A DNA stretch of 64,000 nucleotides from an uncultured Desulfatiglans sp. (GTDB lineage Bacteria; Desulfobacterota; DSM-4660; Desulfatiglandales; Desulfatiglandaceae), in contig LR026961.1 of the NCBI GenBank assembly GCA_900498135.1, positions 2,951,907 to 3,015,906 on the forward strand, in the 5' to 3' direction. The position numbers were made by a program, and so were the translations under genes. The notes under the pieces were generated by a model, which was given only the letters and a program-made list of their open reading frames with translations, made no database searches and was not told the origin of the DNA. This document shows, piece after piece, positions 8,614-16,750 of the stretch (its first letter is position 1; every line of letters begins with the position of its first letter).

Positions 8614-9000
8614 CTAGGATTGACCTCCGCGTCCCTTGCCCTTGGGTCCGGTGCCGTCACAGGTGCCCGATCCGGAACCATTCTTGGCGCCGTAGCCTGT
8701 TCCGTCCCGGGGCCTTGGGGCCGATCCGCTCCCATCCTGCAACCCATAGCTGTTCCCGCTGCCCGAGCTGTCGCCTCTTCGCCATGTTGCGTTTACGCCT
8801 TCACCTCTGCCGTGTCTGTTTCCGTGGCCGCCGCCGGCCAGAACGATAGGGGCGGAGTCGCTGATCGATGTTGCGGCGTGCATCCCTTCAGATTCCAAAG
8901 GGTTCATTGGGATGCCTGCCCAGCTTGGACCCGGGCCCATCAGCATCAGCGCTCCTACAGCCAAACTTGTCAAAACCACCTTGGTGTTTCTCTCATCCAT
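8614..9000 (-). CDS. Small exported Gly/Ser-rich DGTG-repeat protein
   Basis: A 128-aa protein. ATG 9000 follows AAAGGAAG and opens a signal peptide (VVLTSLAVGALMLMGPGPS, cleavage near SWA). The mature protein is low complexity: Gly, Ser and Asp turns (GDSSGSGNSYGLQDGSGS, RPRDGTGYGAKNGSGSG) ending with TCDGTGPKGKGRGG. One Cys sits in CDGTG, as in the downstream protein. No enzymatic domain is visible. A sigma-54 promoter and a palindromic upstream site precede it, so it is the promoter-proximal target of the regulator at 3530-4864. It could be a surface or metal-binding stress protein; that is inference. Confidence 0.7.
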   Translation of the reverse strand: MDERNTKVVLTSLAVGALMLMGPGPSWAGIPMNPLESEGMHAATSISDSAPIVLAGGGHGNRHGRGEGVNATWRRGDSSGSGNSYGLQDGSGSAPRPRDGTGYGAKNGSGSGTCDGTGPKGKGRGGQS

Positions 9001-9129
9001 GACGCTTCCTTTCCTTTTTGCTGTTTCCACACGGTCTTCAATGTGTTTCGGAGATCGGAGCGAACACGATCCCCGCTTATCCTTTGCCAATGATGCAGTT
9101 CCCTTCGTTTGTGATTGGGTGATATTTAA

Positions 9130-9145
9130 AGCAAGTGGTGTGCCA
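9130..9145 (-). promoter_or_regulatory. Sigma-54 (-24/-12) promoter
   Basis: On the minus strand TGGCAC-N5-TTGCT matches the sigma-54 consensus with GG and GC separated by exactly 10 nt. It reads into the 8614-9000 gene with a leader of roughly 115 nt. A sigma-54-dependent activator is encoded about 4 kb downstream in the same cluster. Confidence 0.75.
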
Positions 9146-9215
9146 AGTAATGAATATCGGTATTTCAATAGGTTGGGTGTCTGTCCAGGCCAGGAAATCG
9201 ACAAAAGGCGACAGG

Positions 9216-9233
9216 TTCGACAATTTTGTCGAA
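9216..9233. promoter_or_regulatory. Palindromic upstream activator site (probable enhancer)
   Basis: TTCGACAA and TTGTCGAA form a perfect 8-bp inverted repeat around TT, about 70-90 bp upstream of the -24 element, the usual position of NtrC-type enhancer sites. A related half-site (TCGACAAAA) lies at about 9198-9206. Binding by the local regulator is inferred. Confidence 0.6.
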
Positions 9234-9398
9234 GCGGCTTTGTGCACCTCTCCTCATGTCATCCAAGGGTGGCTTTGAAAAAGAGGGTAGATTGAGGTAT
9301 ACTTTTTTCTCGTAAAATGAAGAAACCTTGAAAGCGAGTGAAGAACATCCATCCCCTGGCAGCGTCCTATCGGGGGAGACTGGTTTCCGGAGCGAAAA

Positions 9399-10484
9399 AT
9401 GGACATACACCTGCAGCAAAAAGAGGCACGCGAGCTTCAGCCGACCGACATCTTTTTTCAAACCCCCTTCTGGAGTGCCGTCAAATCCTATCTGGGCTGG
9501 GATTCACTGGCTTATGATCTGACGTTCTCCGGACCGCAGGGAGATATCCTGATACTGACCAAATCCCTCATGCCTGGGATTTCAGCAGCCTACGTTCCGC
9601 AGGGTCCGGAGTTCAGCCCCGAGCCGGAGCAATACGGGCCGTTCCTCGAGGGGCTTTCGGATGCGATCGGAAGACGCCTGGATTCCTCGGTCGCCTTTAT
9701 CCGTTATGATCTGCCCTGGGAATCCCCCTACGCAGAACCTCCGACCGAAGCACTTGAAAAGGATCAAGGGTTCCGCCGCCCTGAAGCGCGGCTGCAGGAG
9801 TTGCGGATGAATTTCGGCACGGCTGAGTGGAAGCTTCGCAAGGCCGTGACGGATCTCACGTTTGTAGACCGGGTTGTGGTCGACCTGAACGGCAGTGAGG
9901 TGGAGATACTTTCCCGAATGAAATCGAAGACCCGGTACAACATCCGCCTGGCCAAAAAGAAAGGCGTCGATGTTTTTTACGGCTCGCCGATGGAACTTCC
10001 AGCTTTTTATGATCTCTACAGGCAGACCGCTCAGAGAAACCGTTTCCATGCTTGCGAATACAGACACTTTTCCGCCTTGTTCGCCGCCCTGTCATCGCGC
10101 CCGGATTTTTGCGAGATCTTTTTTCTGCTCGCCCGCCATGAGAGGAACTTGCTGGCGGGGGCTATCATGGCCATTTCGCGAAAGACGGCCATCTATCTCT
10201 TCGGTGCATCGTCCAATGAAAATCGAAACCTGATGGGCCCTTATGCCGTCCACTGGGAGGCCATGCGGCTCGCAAAGTCCAGGGGTTGCGTGCGGTACGA
10301 TCTAGGAGCCGTCTCGCCGAGCAAGGATCCGGATCATCCCTATTTCGGGTTGTACCGTTTCAAGATGGGCTTCGGGGGTAGGATCCTGCACCAGACCGGC
10401 ACCTGGGATTTTCCCCTTGACGAGGACGGGTATGAACTGTTCCGCAAACACGAAATGATCGACGGACTCATCGAACCCTCGTAA
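9399..10484 (+). CDS. FemAB/FemX-like aminoacyl or acyl transferase (GNAT fold)
   Basis: A 361-aa protein of the FemABX/lipid II glycyltransferase-like family, built from two GNAT-like lobes. Family features: an opening FFQTPFWSAVKSYLGW, the central MKSKTRYNIRLAKKKGV (near residue 175), DLYRQTAQRNRFHA, and the C-terminal YDLGAVSPSKDPDHPYFGLY with YRFKMGFGG near residue 325. Members use aminoacyl-tRNA or acyl donors to modify peptidoglycan bridges or exopolysaccharide. ATG 9399 follows GGAG. The next gene, a polytopic membrane protein, begins only 6 nt after the stop, so the pair is an operon likely involved in envelope glycan or lipid modification. Substrate unknown. Confidence 0.85.
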   Translation: MDIHLQQKEARELQPTDIFFQTPFWSAVKSYLGWDSLAYDLTFSGPQGDILILTKSLMPGISAAYVPQGPEFSPEPEQYGPFLEGLSDAIGRRLDSSVAFIRYDLPWESPYAEPPTEALEKDQGFRRPEARLQELRMNFGTAEWKLRKAVTDLTFVDRVVVDLNGSEVEILSRMKSKTRYNIRLAKKKGVDVFYGSPMELPAFYDLYRQTAQRNRFHACEYRHFSALFAALSSRPDFCEIFFLLARHERNLLAGAIMAISRKTAIYLFGASSNENRNLMGPYAVHWEAMRLAKSRGCVRYDLGAVSPSKDPDHPYFGLYRFKMGFGGRILHQTGTWDFPLDEDGYELFRKHEMIDGLIEPS

Positions 10485-10490
10485 AGGGCG

Positions 10491-11951
10491 GTGAATGAGG
10501 CAGACGAGCGGTTCCGGATGGAAATCACCGGTCGGTGGACATATCGGTTCGCAAAGGCAACGGCCGCACTGTGTTTTCTGTTTCTCGTTTTCTTTCAGGT
10601 TCTTGGCGGAAATCCCTTCCCCTACTCGGATGATTGGGGCTTCGTCCCTTACGCCATCGGGGTCGAGCCGGTGTCATGGAATTGGCTCTGGTCGCAGCAT
10701 GTCGATCACCGCATTCCGTTGCAGAAGCTCTTTCAAGTTCTGTTGCTTAGGGCTGGCCTGTTCGATTTCAGGGCCTTGGTGCTTGCCAATGCGGTGCTCG
10801 CGTACCTGGCCACCAGATTCCTCTTGCGTGCTGTCCGGGCCCGCCGCGGGTATGTGGTCACGGGGGATCTGCTTTTTCCGATCGTACTGATGAACCCGGG
10901 TTTCGGGCCTTTCGTCTGGGGGTTCCAGCTGCAATTCATGTCATCGGTCCTGGTGACCCTGTGCGTCTTGGCATTTTTGCTGGGAGGGGCGGCGAACGGC
11001 AGGGGCCCGGCTTGGATCGCCGCCGGCGGGTGTCTGGTGGCGTTGGCATTTTGCGGGATGAACGGCGCTGTCCTTTCCGGGTTGATCGCGCTGCCGATGC
11101 TCATCTATCTGCAGGCTGTGAAATTTCCCTCCGGCAGGGTCAACGCACGGCTCGCGTCCGCTCTGCTGCTCACGGCTTTTGCGGCGGTGGTTTGGATCTT
11201 CTCGAGCTGGCGGCCGTCGGATGCCGCAGGCGTGGCGGCGGATATCGGCTTCGTAGAAACGGCCCGGGCCGTCGTCAAAAACTGGTTTCTGTTGATCAGC
11301 CCCCGGGGCTGGCGTCTTCCTCCTGTTGCGCCTCGGCTCTATTACCTCCTGAACGGAATGCTTTATATCTCGGCGATGGCCCTTGTCGTGAAACGGTTGC
11401 GGATCGACCGGAACGTGCCGGAGAGGACGGCCCAAGGCCCCTTGATCCTTGCCAGTGTGATGGCGGCCGCGCTGGCACTGCTTCTGAGCATCGCCGTCGG
11501 CCGTGCGGCTTACTGGTCCCCGGGCCTTGAATTGCATTACGGGTATCTCGCGGTGATCCTGCCCCTCGCGTCCTGGGCGATCCTGTCGACGGAGCTTCGC
11601 AGGATGGCCGCGGCCGCAGTCGGGATCTTGCTGCTGATCGTTTATGGATCGGCATATCTTGAAAATGCTAGGGTGTCCGTTGCTTGGACCAGCGGGGATC
11701 AACGCGGAAAAATCGCTCAGATCTACACGGATATAGGAAGCGGGATATCCATCGACACCTTTGTGGATCGACACATTCGCCACTTTTTTTATGTGGACAG
11801 CGAAGAATGCCGACGCTGGTTGAAAGAAGGTGTCCTGATGTTGAAGGGGGCCGGGGTCGAACCCTATCGACGTTTTAAGGACGGAGACCTCCGGCCCCAG
11901 TCGCGGCAATCGCCTCCGTCCCGCCCGCCGGGAAACGGGGAAGGTTTCTAG
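10491..11951 (+). CDS. Polytopic membrane protein, GT-C glycosyltransferase-like
   Basis: A 486-aa protein with about ten predicted membrane helices. After the first helix comes FPYSDDWGFVPY (residues ~42-53), an acidic pair in the first outer loop as in GT-C glycosyltransferases that use polyprenyl-phosphate sugars. A soluble C-terminal tail of about 100 residues follows the last helix. The start is GTG 10491 or ATG 10518; the first is 6 nt from the upstream FemAB-like stop. Operon context supports a role in cell-surface glycan synthesis, but no specific family was recognised and the transferase call is inference from topology and the acidic motif. Confidence 0.65.
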   Translation: MNEADERFRMEITGRWTYRFAKATAALCFLFLVFFQVLGGNPFPYSDDWGFVPYAIGVEPVSWNWLWSQHVDHRIPLQKLFQVLLLRAGLFDFRALVLANAVLAYLATRFLLRAVRARRGYVVTGDLLFPIVLMNPGFGPFVWGFQLQFMSSVLVTLCVLAFLLGGAANGRGPAWIAAGGCLVALAFCGMNGAVLSGLIALPMLIYLQAVKFPSGRVNARLASALLLTAFAAVVWIFSSWRPSDAAGVAADIGFVETARAVVKNWFLLISPRGWRLPPVAPRLYYLLNGMLYISAMALVVKRLRIDRNVPERTAQGPLILASVMAAALALLLSIAVGRAAYWSPGLELHYGYLAVILPLASWAILSTELRRMAAAAVGILLLIVYGSAYLENARVSVAWTSGDQRGKIAQIYTDIGSGISIDTFVDRHIRHFFYVDSEECRRWLKEGVLMLKGAGVEPYRRFKDGDLRPQSRQSPPSRPPGNGEGF

Positions 11952-12129
11952 AACCGCTGTTATCGACGGGCTTCCACAAAGGAGATTTTCGAAAAGGACG
12001 CGTCATGTACGGGAAGCGGGTGCCTGACCCATGGTCCACCCCCGTCGTTCGTAGTCAGGATGATCCCCTTTGCATCAGCGGAGGCGGACTCTCCCGATTC
12101 TGGCGAGGCTGTCGAATACAAGGGAACGA

Positions 12130-13638
12130 TTAATCTGCCCCGAGAGAACCTCGCATGTCCCCAGTGGCTAAAAGCCTCCTGTGCATGAAAAAGACCTCTT
12201 CCAGATCATGGGGTTCGTGCCCGCCGTACTTTTTTACGGCCCGGTCATAATATTCCCTCAGCTGCGGCCGGTAGTCCGGGTGGGCGCACGTCTCTATGAT
12301 GGCCTCGGCGACCTGGCGCGGGGTCAGCGCACGGGTGTCCACCAGGCCTTGCTCGGTGACGATGATGTCAACGGAGTGCTCGGAGTGGTCGACGTGCGAC
12401 ACCATGGGGACAATGGCCGAGATCTTGCCGTTCTTGGCGGTCGACGGGGTGACCATGAAGGACAGACCGGCGTTGCGCATGAAGTCCCCCGAGCCGCCGA
12501 TCCCGTTCATCATCTGCGAGCCCATCACGTGGGTCGAGTTGACCTGCCCGTATATGTCGATCTCGAGGGCGGTGTTGATCGATAAAACCCCCAGCCGGTT
12601 GATCACTTCAGGGGAGTTGGAGATCTCGACGGGCCGGAGGACGATCTTCTCCTTGTAGCGGTACAACTCGTTGAAAAAACGCCGGCGCCCTTTGTGGGAG
12701 AGGGTCAGGGCAGAACCGGACGCGGCGCGCACCTTGCCGAGGTCGATCAGGTCCAGGACGCTGTCCTGCAGGACTTCGGAGTAGAGATCGAGATTGAGAA
12801 AAAAATCATCCTCCAGGAAGCCGCCGAGCACCGCATTCGCCACGTCGCCCACACCGGATTGCCAGGGCAGCCCGGGATGCAGACGTCCGCGCTTGATCTC
12901 GTGCTGCACGAAGTCCAGGATCTGTTCCCCGATCAGGAGCGCCACTTCGTCCGGGTCATGGAAGATGGCGCAACTGTCCTCCTGGTCGCTCAGGAGGATG
13001 GCCACCACCCGGCTCGGGTCCATCTCGATGAAAGGCTTTCCGATGCGGTCGGCCGCACGGTAGATGGGGATGGGCATCCGGTAGGGCGGGTCTTCCGGGA
13101 TGAAGATGTCATGGATGCCTTCGAGCTCCGGCGGGGCCGAATTCGACAATTCGATGATGATCTTCTCGGCCTCCCGCACATAGGTCGGGGTGTTGCCGAC
13201 CGACATCGAAGGAATGAGGTGCCCCTTCTCCGTAACGGCTACAGCCTCCACGACGGCCACATCGGCTTTGCCCCAATCTCCTGCCCTTACCTGGGCCGAG
13301 AGGCTGGAAAGGTGATCGTCTTTGTAAAGGATCTCTCCCCGGTTGATTTTTTCGCGCATGGCGCGATCGCTCATATAGGGGCGCCGCCAGTGCACCAGAT
13401 CGGTGCGTGCCAGGATGCCGTCGACCTGTTCTCCGGTCGAGGCCCCGGCGAACAGGTTGATCTTGAAGCGTTCGCCCTCCTGGGCGCGCCGGGCCAGTTC
13501 ACGGGGGATTAGCTTGGGATATCCGGCCGTGAACCCGGAGATGAAAAGGTTTGTGCCGTGCTGGATGTGCCGGGCCGCCGTGCGCGCGTCCGTGACGCGA
13601 TCCAGCAGCGGCCGATAGCGAATATTTTCGGTTCCCAT
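12130..13638 (-). CDS. Acetyl-CoA hydrolase/succinyl-CoA:acetate CoA-transferase family protein
   Basis: A 502-aa class I CoA-transferase of the Ach1/Cat1/ScpC family, which moves CoA between acyl-CoA and acetate or succinate through a glutamyl-CoA intermediate. Typical signatures: ISGFTAGYPKLIPREL near the N-terminus, FAGASTGEQVDG, QSGVGDVANAVLGGF in mid-protein, MNGIGGSGDFMRNAGLSF and VPMVSHVDHSEHSVDIIVTE toward the C-terminus. ATG 13638 follows AAGGA; in-frame codons further upstream lack a ribosome site. It is monocistronic. In an anaerobe it would couple acetate or propionate activation to succinyl-CoA turnover; exact acyl specificity cannot be read from sequence. Confidence 0.9.
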   Translation of the reverse strand: MGTENIRYRPLLDRVTDARTAARHIQHGTNLFISGFTAGYPKLIPRELARRAQEGERFKINLFAGASTGEQVDGILARTDLVHWRRPYMSDRAMREKINRGEILYKDDHLSSLSAQVRAGDWGKADVAVVEAVAVTEKGHLIPSMSVGNTPTYVREAEKIIIELSNSAPPELEGIHDIFIPEDPPYRMPIPIYRAADRIGKPFIEMDPSRVVAILLSDQEDSCAIFHDPDEVALLIGEQILDFVQHEIKRGRLHPGLPWQSGVGDVANAVLGGFLEDDFFLNLDLYSEVLQDSVLDLIDLGKVRAASGSALTLSHKGRRRFFNELYRYKEKIVLRPVEISNSPEVINRLGVLSINTALEIDIYGQVNSTHVMGSQMMNGIGGSGDFMRNAGLSFMVTPSTAKNGKISAIVPMVSHVDHSEHSVDIIVTEQGLVDTRALTPRQVAEAIIETCAHPDYRPQLREYYDRAVKKYGGHEPHDLEEVFFMHRRLLATGDMRGSLGAD

Positions 13639-13924
13639 GTTGAAATCCTTATGGTGCTTACATAGACCTAAAGATAGGGCCAAGGTCTTGGCTCGCACCG
13701 GGCTGCGAGGCCGGATCGGCCCAAGGTCCTTGGCTCGAGGTGGAGAACTTCATTGAACCGCACGGGCTATGGCCTCGTTCGGAGATGGATATCGATAGAG
13801 GAAGGCCGGCGGCCCAACATAAGGCTGCCGGCCGATCTTCAGCCCAAGGAGGCAGAAAAGGATCAACCGTAATTCCCCGTGCTGTCACAGCCGACCTCCG
13901 GCTCTACCGGATAGGCAGAGATGG
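13639..13924. other. Intergenic region with a direct repeat and a hairpin
   Basis: No gene seen. Two near-identical segments reading CCAAGGTC(C)TTGGCTCG, each containing a small palindrome, begin at about 13679 and 13717. A GC-rich hairpin (GGCCGGCGGC with GCTGCCGGCC) lies at about 13804-13833 without a T-run. Confidence 0.4.
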
Positions 13925-15328
13925 CTAAAGTGCCCGCATGAAGGCCACCAGGTCTTTCTTCTCCTGTTCTGTCAGTTTCAAGCCTTGGATCAGGTTGAAG
14001 AATTCAACCGTGTCCTCCAAGGTCAACAACCGTCCGTCATGCAGATAGGGAGGTGACTCCTTGATTCCGCGCAGCGGAAACGTCTTGATCGGGCCGTCGG
14101 CCGAGGCCAGACGTCCATTGACCATGACAGGCTTGAAAAAACGCTCGGCTTTGAGGTTGTGCATGAGGTTGTCCGTGTAGTAGGGCGCCGGGTGGCAGAC
14201 GGAGCATTGACCCTTTTCGAAAAAGACCTTCTCGCCCCTCAGTTCGGACTCCGTGGCCTTTTCAGGGTCGAGTTTTCCATAGAGATTCAGCTTGGGAGCC
14301 GGAGGAAAATCCAGCAGCGCCTGGAATTCGGCCATGAAATGGACCTGGCTGCCGCGCTCCAGGATATTGAGTCCTTTCTTGGTCCCGATTACGGGGTCCC
14401 CGTCGAAATAGGCAGCCCTTTGTTCGAATTCGGTGAAATCCTCGACCGTCTTGAGGGCGCGCTGAGAGCCGAACAGGCGCTGGACGTTCACGCCGCGCAA
14501 GGGCGGCGTGTCAAGCCGGTGGCGCAGCTCCTGCGGACGGATGTCACCGACGAGATGCGTGCTGCCATTCGAGTGGCCGTTGACGTGGCAGTCGAAGCAG
14601 GTGACCCCTCTGCTCGCCAGTTCAGAGCGCCGGTCCTCGGTCTGGTTGAACTGCTGTTGTGGAAAGGGGGTCACGAGCAGGCGCAATCCTTCCAACTGCT
14701 TGGGATTGAGGATGCCGTTGAAAAGCTCATAGTAATTCATGATCGTGACGACTTTCCCCTGTGACACATCGCCCAAATCGGATCGTGTCGTCAGATAGAT
14801 CGGCGGGGGATACTCGGGGAGGAGGTGGTCCGGCAGATCGAAGTCCAGATCGAAGCGGGTGAGATCCCGTTTTTCTTGCTTATTGATTTCATCGATGTGG
14901 AACTGGGGGAAGACCATACCGCCTTCAGGATGATTCGGATGGGGCAAGGGAAGGAATCCTGCCGGCCAAAGACCTTTCTCCTTGATTTGCTCGGGTTTCA
15001 TCCCGGCGAGGGCTTCCCAGGTTACGTCCTTGGGGAGTTTCACGCGGACGCCTTCCTGAACGGCCTTCTTCCCGCCTGACATCATCGCCCCTGCGGCAGG
15101 ACGGTCGCTCAGGTCATATCGCTCATTGAGCAGATCCATTTGTCTTTTCATCACCTCGGGTTTGGCGCTTTTCATCCTCTCGACCACATCCGTGAAAGGC
15201 TCGTTGACCACCACTGGGGAATAGCTGCTCCTCAACGGCTCCTCAGCATCGAGTACCCCGGGGATTATCAAGAGAAGAGCCAGGATGAATACCGCTGCTG
15301 CTGGAAACGCATTTCTTTGATTCAGCAT
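13925..15328 (-). CDS. Exported di-haem cytochrome c, cytochrome c peroxidase/MauG-like
   Basis: About 467 aa. A signal peptide (VFILALLLIIPGVLDA) is followed by two CxxCH haem sites, CFDCH in the middle (after ASRGVT) and CSVCH in the C-terminal third (FFEKGQCSVCHPAPYYTD). The C-terminal part has the family's RGIKESPPYLHDGRLLTLEDTV segment, in which a Met or His commonly serves as haem ligand. The family reduces H2O2 or performs long-range oxidations in the periplasm. The N-terminal 200 residues are not typical of CcpA and may be a separate domain. ATG 15328 is preferred over TTG 15334 because AAGGAGG sits 7 nt upstream of the ATG. It appears monocistronic. Confidence 0.82.
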   Translation of the reverse strand: MLNQRNAFPAAAVFILALLLIIPGVLDAEEPLRSSYSPVVVNEPFTDVVERMKSAKPEVMKRQMDLLNERYDLSDRPAAGAMMSGGKKAVQEGVRVKLPKDVTWEALAGMKPEQIKEKGLWPAGFLPLPHPNHPEGGMVFPQFHIDEINKQEKRDLTRFDLDFDLPDHLLPEYPPPIYLTTRSDLGDVSQGKVVTIMNYYELFNGILNPKQLEGLRLLVTPFPQQQFNQTEDRRSELASRGVTCFDCHVNGHSNGSTHLVGDIRPQELRHRLDTPPLRGVNVQRLFGSQRALKTVEDFTEFEQRAAYFDGDPVIGTKKGLNILERGSQVHFMAEFQALLDFPPAPKLNLYGKLDPEKATESELRGEKVFFEKGQCSVCHPAPYYTDNLMHNLKAERFFKPVMVNGRLASADGPIKTFPLRGIKESPPYLHDGRLLTLEDTVEFFNLIQGLKLTEQEKKDLVAFMRAL

Positions 15329-15957
15329 GTCCAATCCTCCTTCGTCTGTAGGGTTATAAAAAGCGGCGATAAACCTCTTCTCCAGCCCGATCCGCCGGCT
15401 CCGCCGCCATGGGGCGCCGGCTGGCCTGAAAACGCCCGCATAGGACAGTGTTTGTCATGACAGGGACAACCTCTTGTGTGGCATACAAAAAGCTGTGATT
15501 CGGCCCTGGTAAGTATATCTTATTTGAATCGTACCACGACAAAACCTGTAGAGTAAGGAAAAATCATCGCCAATTTCACGAAATGGATGGAGCGAGCGGT
15601 CGGGGTGGGCTTCTATGAAAGAGCGCCTCAGGATATTGTGATAGGAGTTTCCCCCCCTATTGCAGGCCTTCCAGCCGTTTCTGCAGGCGCGCCGAATGCC
15701 TTTATCGATGAAATGACAGCATATTGCTCATGGTTTGCTTGAAAGTTCTCATGGTTTCTGGTTGAGTTTTCTTTAAATATTATGTTAAAATACATAGTTT
15801 TTTGAATATTGAATTTTTCGCATCATTGTCTGTATTATTGTAGTGATAGATTTCAATTTTTGAAGAATACGTATGGATTGCTGCAATTTTTTAGGATAGC
15901 TTGTGAATTCTGAAATGAGAAAACAATGGAGTATTCTTCCAATGAGGAAAAGACATC
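15329..15957. other. Gene-free stretch, strongly AT-rich in its second half
   Basis: No coding region is convincing here. From about 15720 the sequence turns conspicuously AT-rich and leads into the AT-rich HD-domain gene, suggesting both came together from a different source. Several A/T-rich hexamers could act as promoters but none is clear enough to assign. Confidence 0.5.
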
Positions 15958-16602
15958 ATGGATATAGCTCTTAAATACAGGGCCATTTGGGATACAGGAA
16001 AGACATATCTTAAGAATGGCCGTGATGTAGACCTGTTGCATACAAGAGTATCGTGTGATTTTGCTATGCGACTTCTGTTTCACGAGGGTGGAAATGAAGA
16101 TATCGTAGTTCCGTCAATCATACTTCATGATATTGGTTATTCTGTTATCGAAGAAGAAGATCTCTATAAAAAGACGACCTATTTTGGTATCCATAAAGGG
16201 CAGGATACTGGGGCTACGTATTCCAAGAACATCAAGATGCTGCATATGAAGGAAGGAGCGGTTCTAGCCAGAAAAGTCCTCGAGTCGGTCGGCTATATAA
16301 GCGCTTGTATCGATGAAATTGTAGATATTGTAGGATATCATGAGGATGTATCGGCTTTTCCCCCCTCCGATATGTCGAATATCAACCGCATCATTGTCAG
16401 TGACGCCGACAAACTTTTTCGTCTGACCGCTTATAATTTCTCGGATATCCTGACGATTCACGGCGCTTTGGCCGAGGATGCCTTTGAATATCTTCTCGAA
16501 ATGAAAAACAAGTGGCTCGTAACGAAAACCGCTGTGTTGATCGCTGAGGAGGAACTCAGAAAGATCCCCGGATCCCAAGCGTTCCCTTCCCTTTTCATGT
16601 AA
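15958..16602 (+). CDS. HD-domain phosphohydrolase
   Basis: A 214-aa protein with the HD-superfamily metal ligands in order: H in LLHTRVSCDFA (residue ~28), the HD pair in ILHDIGYS (~57), H in the LHMKEGAVLA segment, H in VGYHEDVSAF (~122), and the final D in VSDADKLFR (~150). This layout fits small HD phosphohydrolases acting on nucleotides or other phosphoesters. ATG 15958 follows GAGGAAAAG. Codon usage is AT-rich compared with neighbours, and the upstream region is also AT-rich, which suggests horizontal acquisition. It has no close operon partner; the CoA-transferase gene starts about 150 bp later. Substrate unknown. Confidence 0.82.
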   Translation: MDIALKYRAIWDTGKTYLKNGRDVDLLHTRVSCDFAMRLLFHEGGNEDIVVPSIILHDIGYSVIEEEDLYKKTTYFGIHKGQDTGATYSKNIKMLHMKEGAVLARKVLESVGYISACIDEIVDIVGYHEDVSAFPPSDMSNINRIIVSDADKLFRLTAYNFSDILTIHGALAEDAFEYLLEMKNKWLVTKTAVLIAEEELRKIPGSQAFPSLFM

Positions 16603-16750
16603 ATGGTTTTTCGGGTAATCGTCCCTGATCCCCATGAGGGTATGTCGAAGTTGGGACAGGTGTATTTGTTGCGGATTTCAGGGGGCCTGGCCGTTTCTGT
16701 AACCGCCGTTTCGGCGCGAGGCGGGCAGGAAGGCCTCCTTCTGGATAGAG

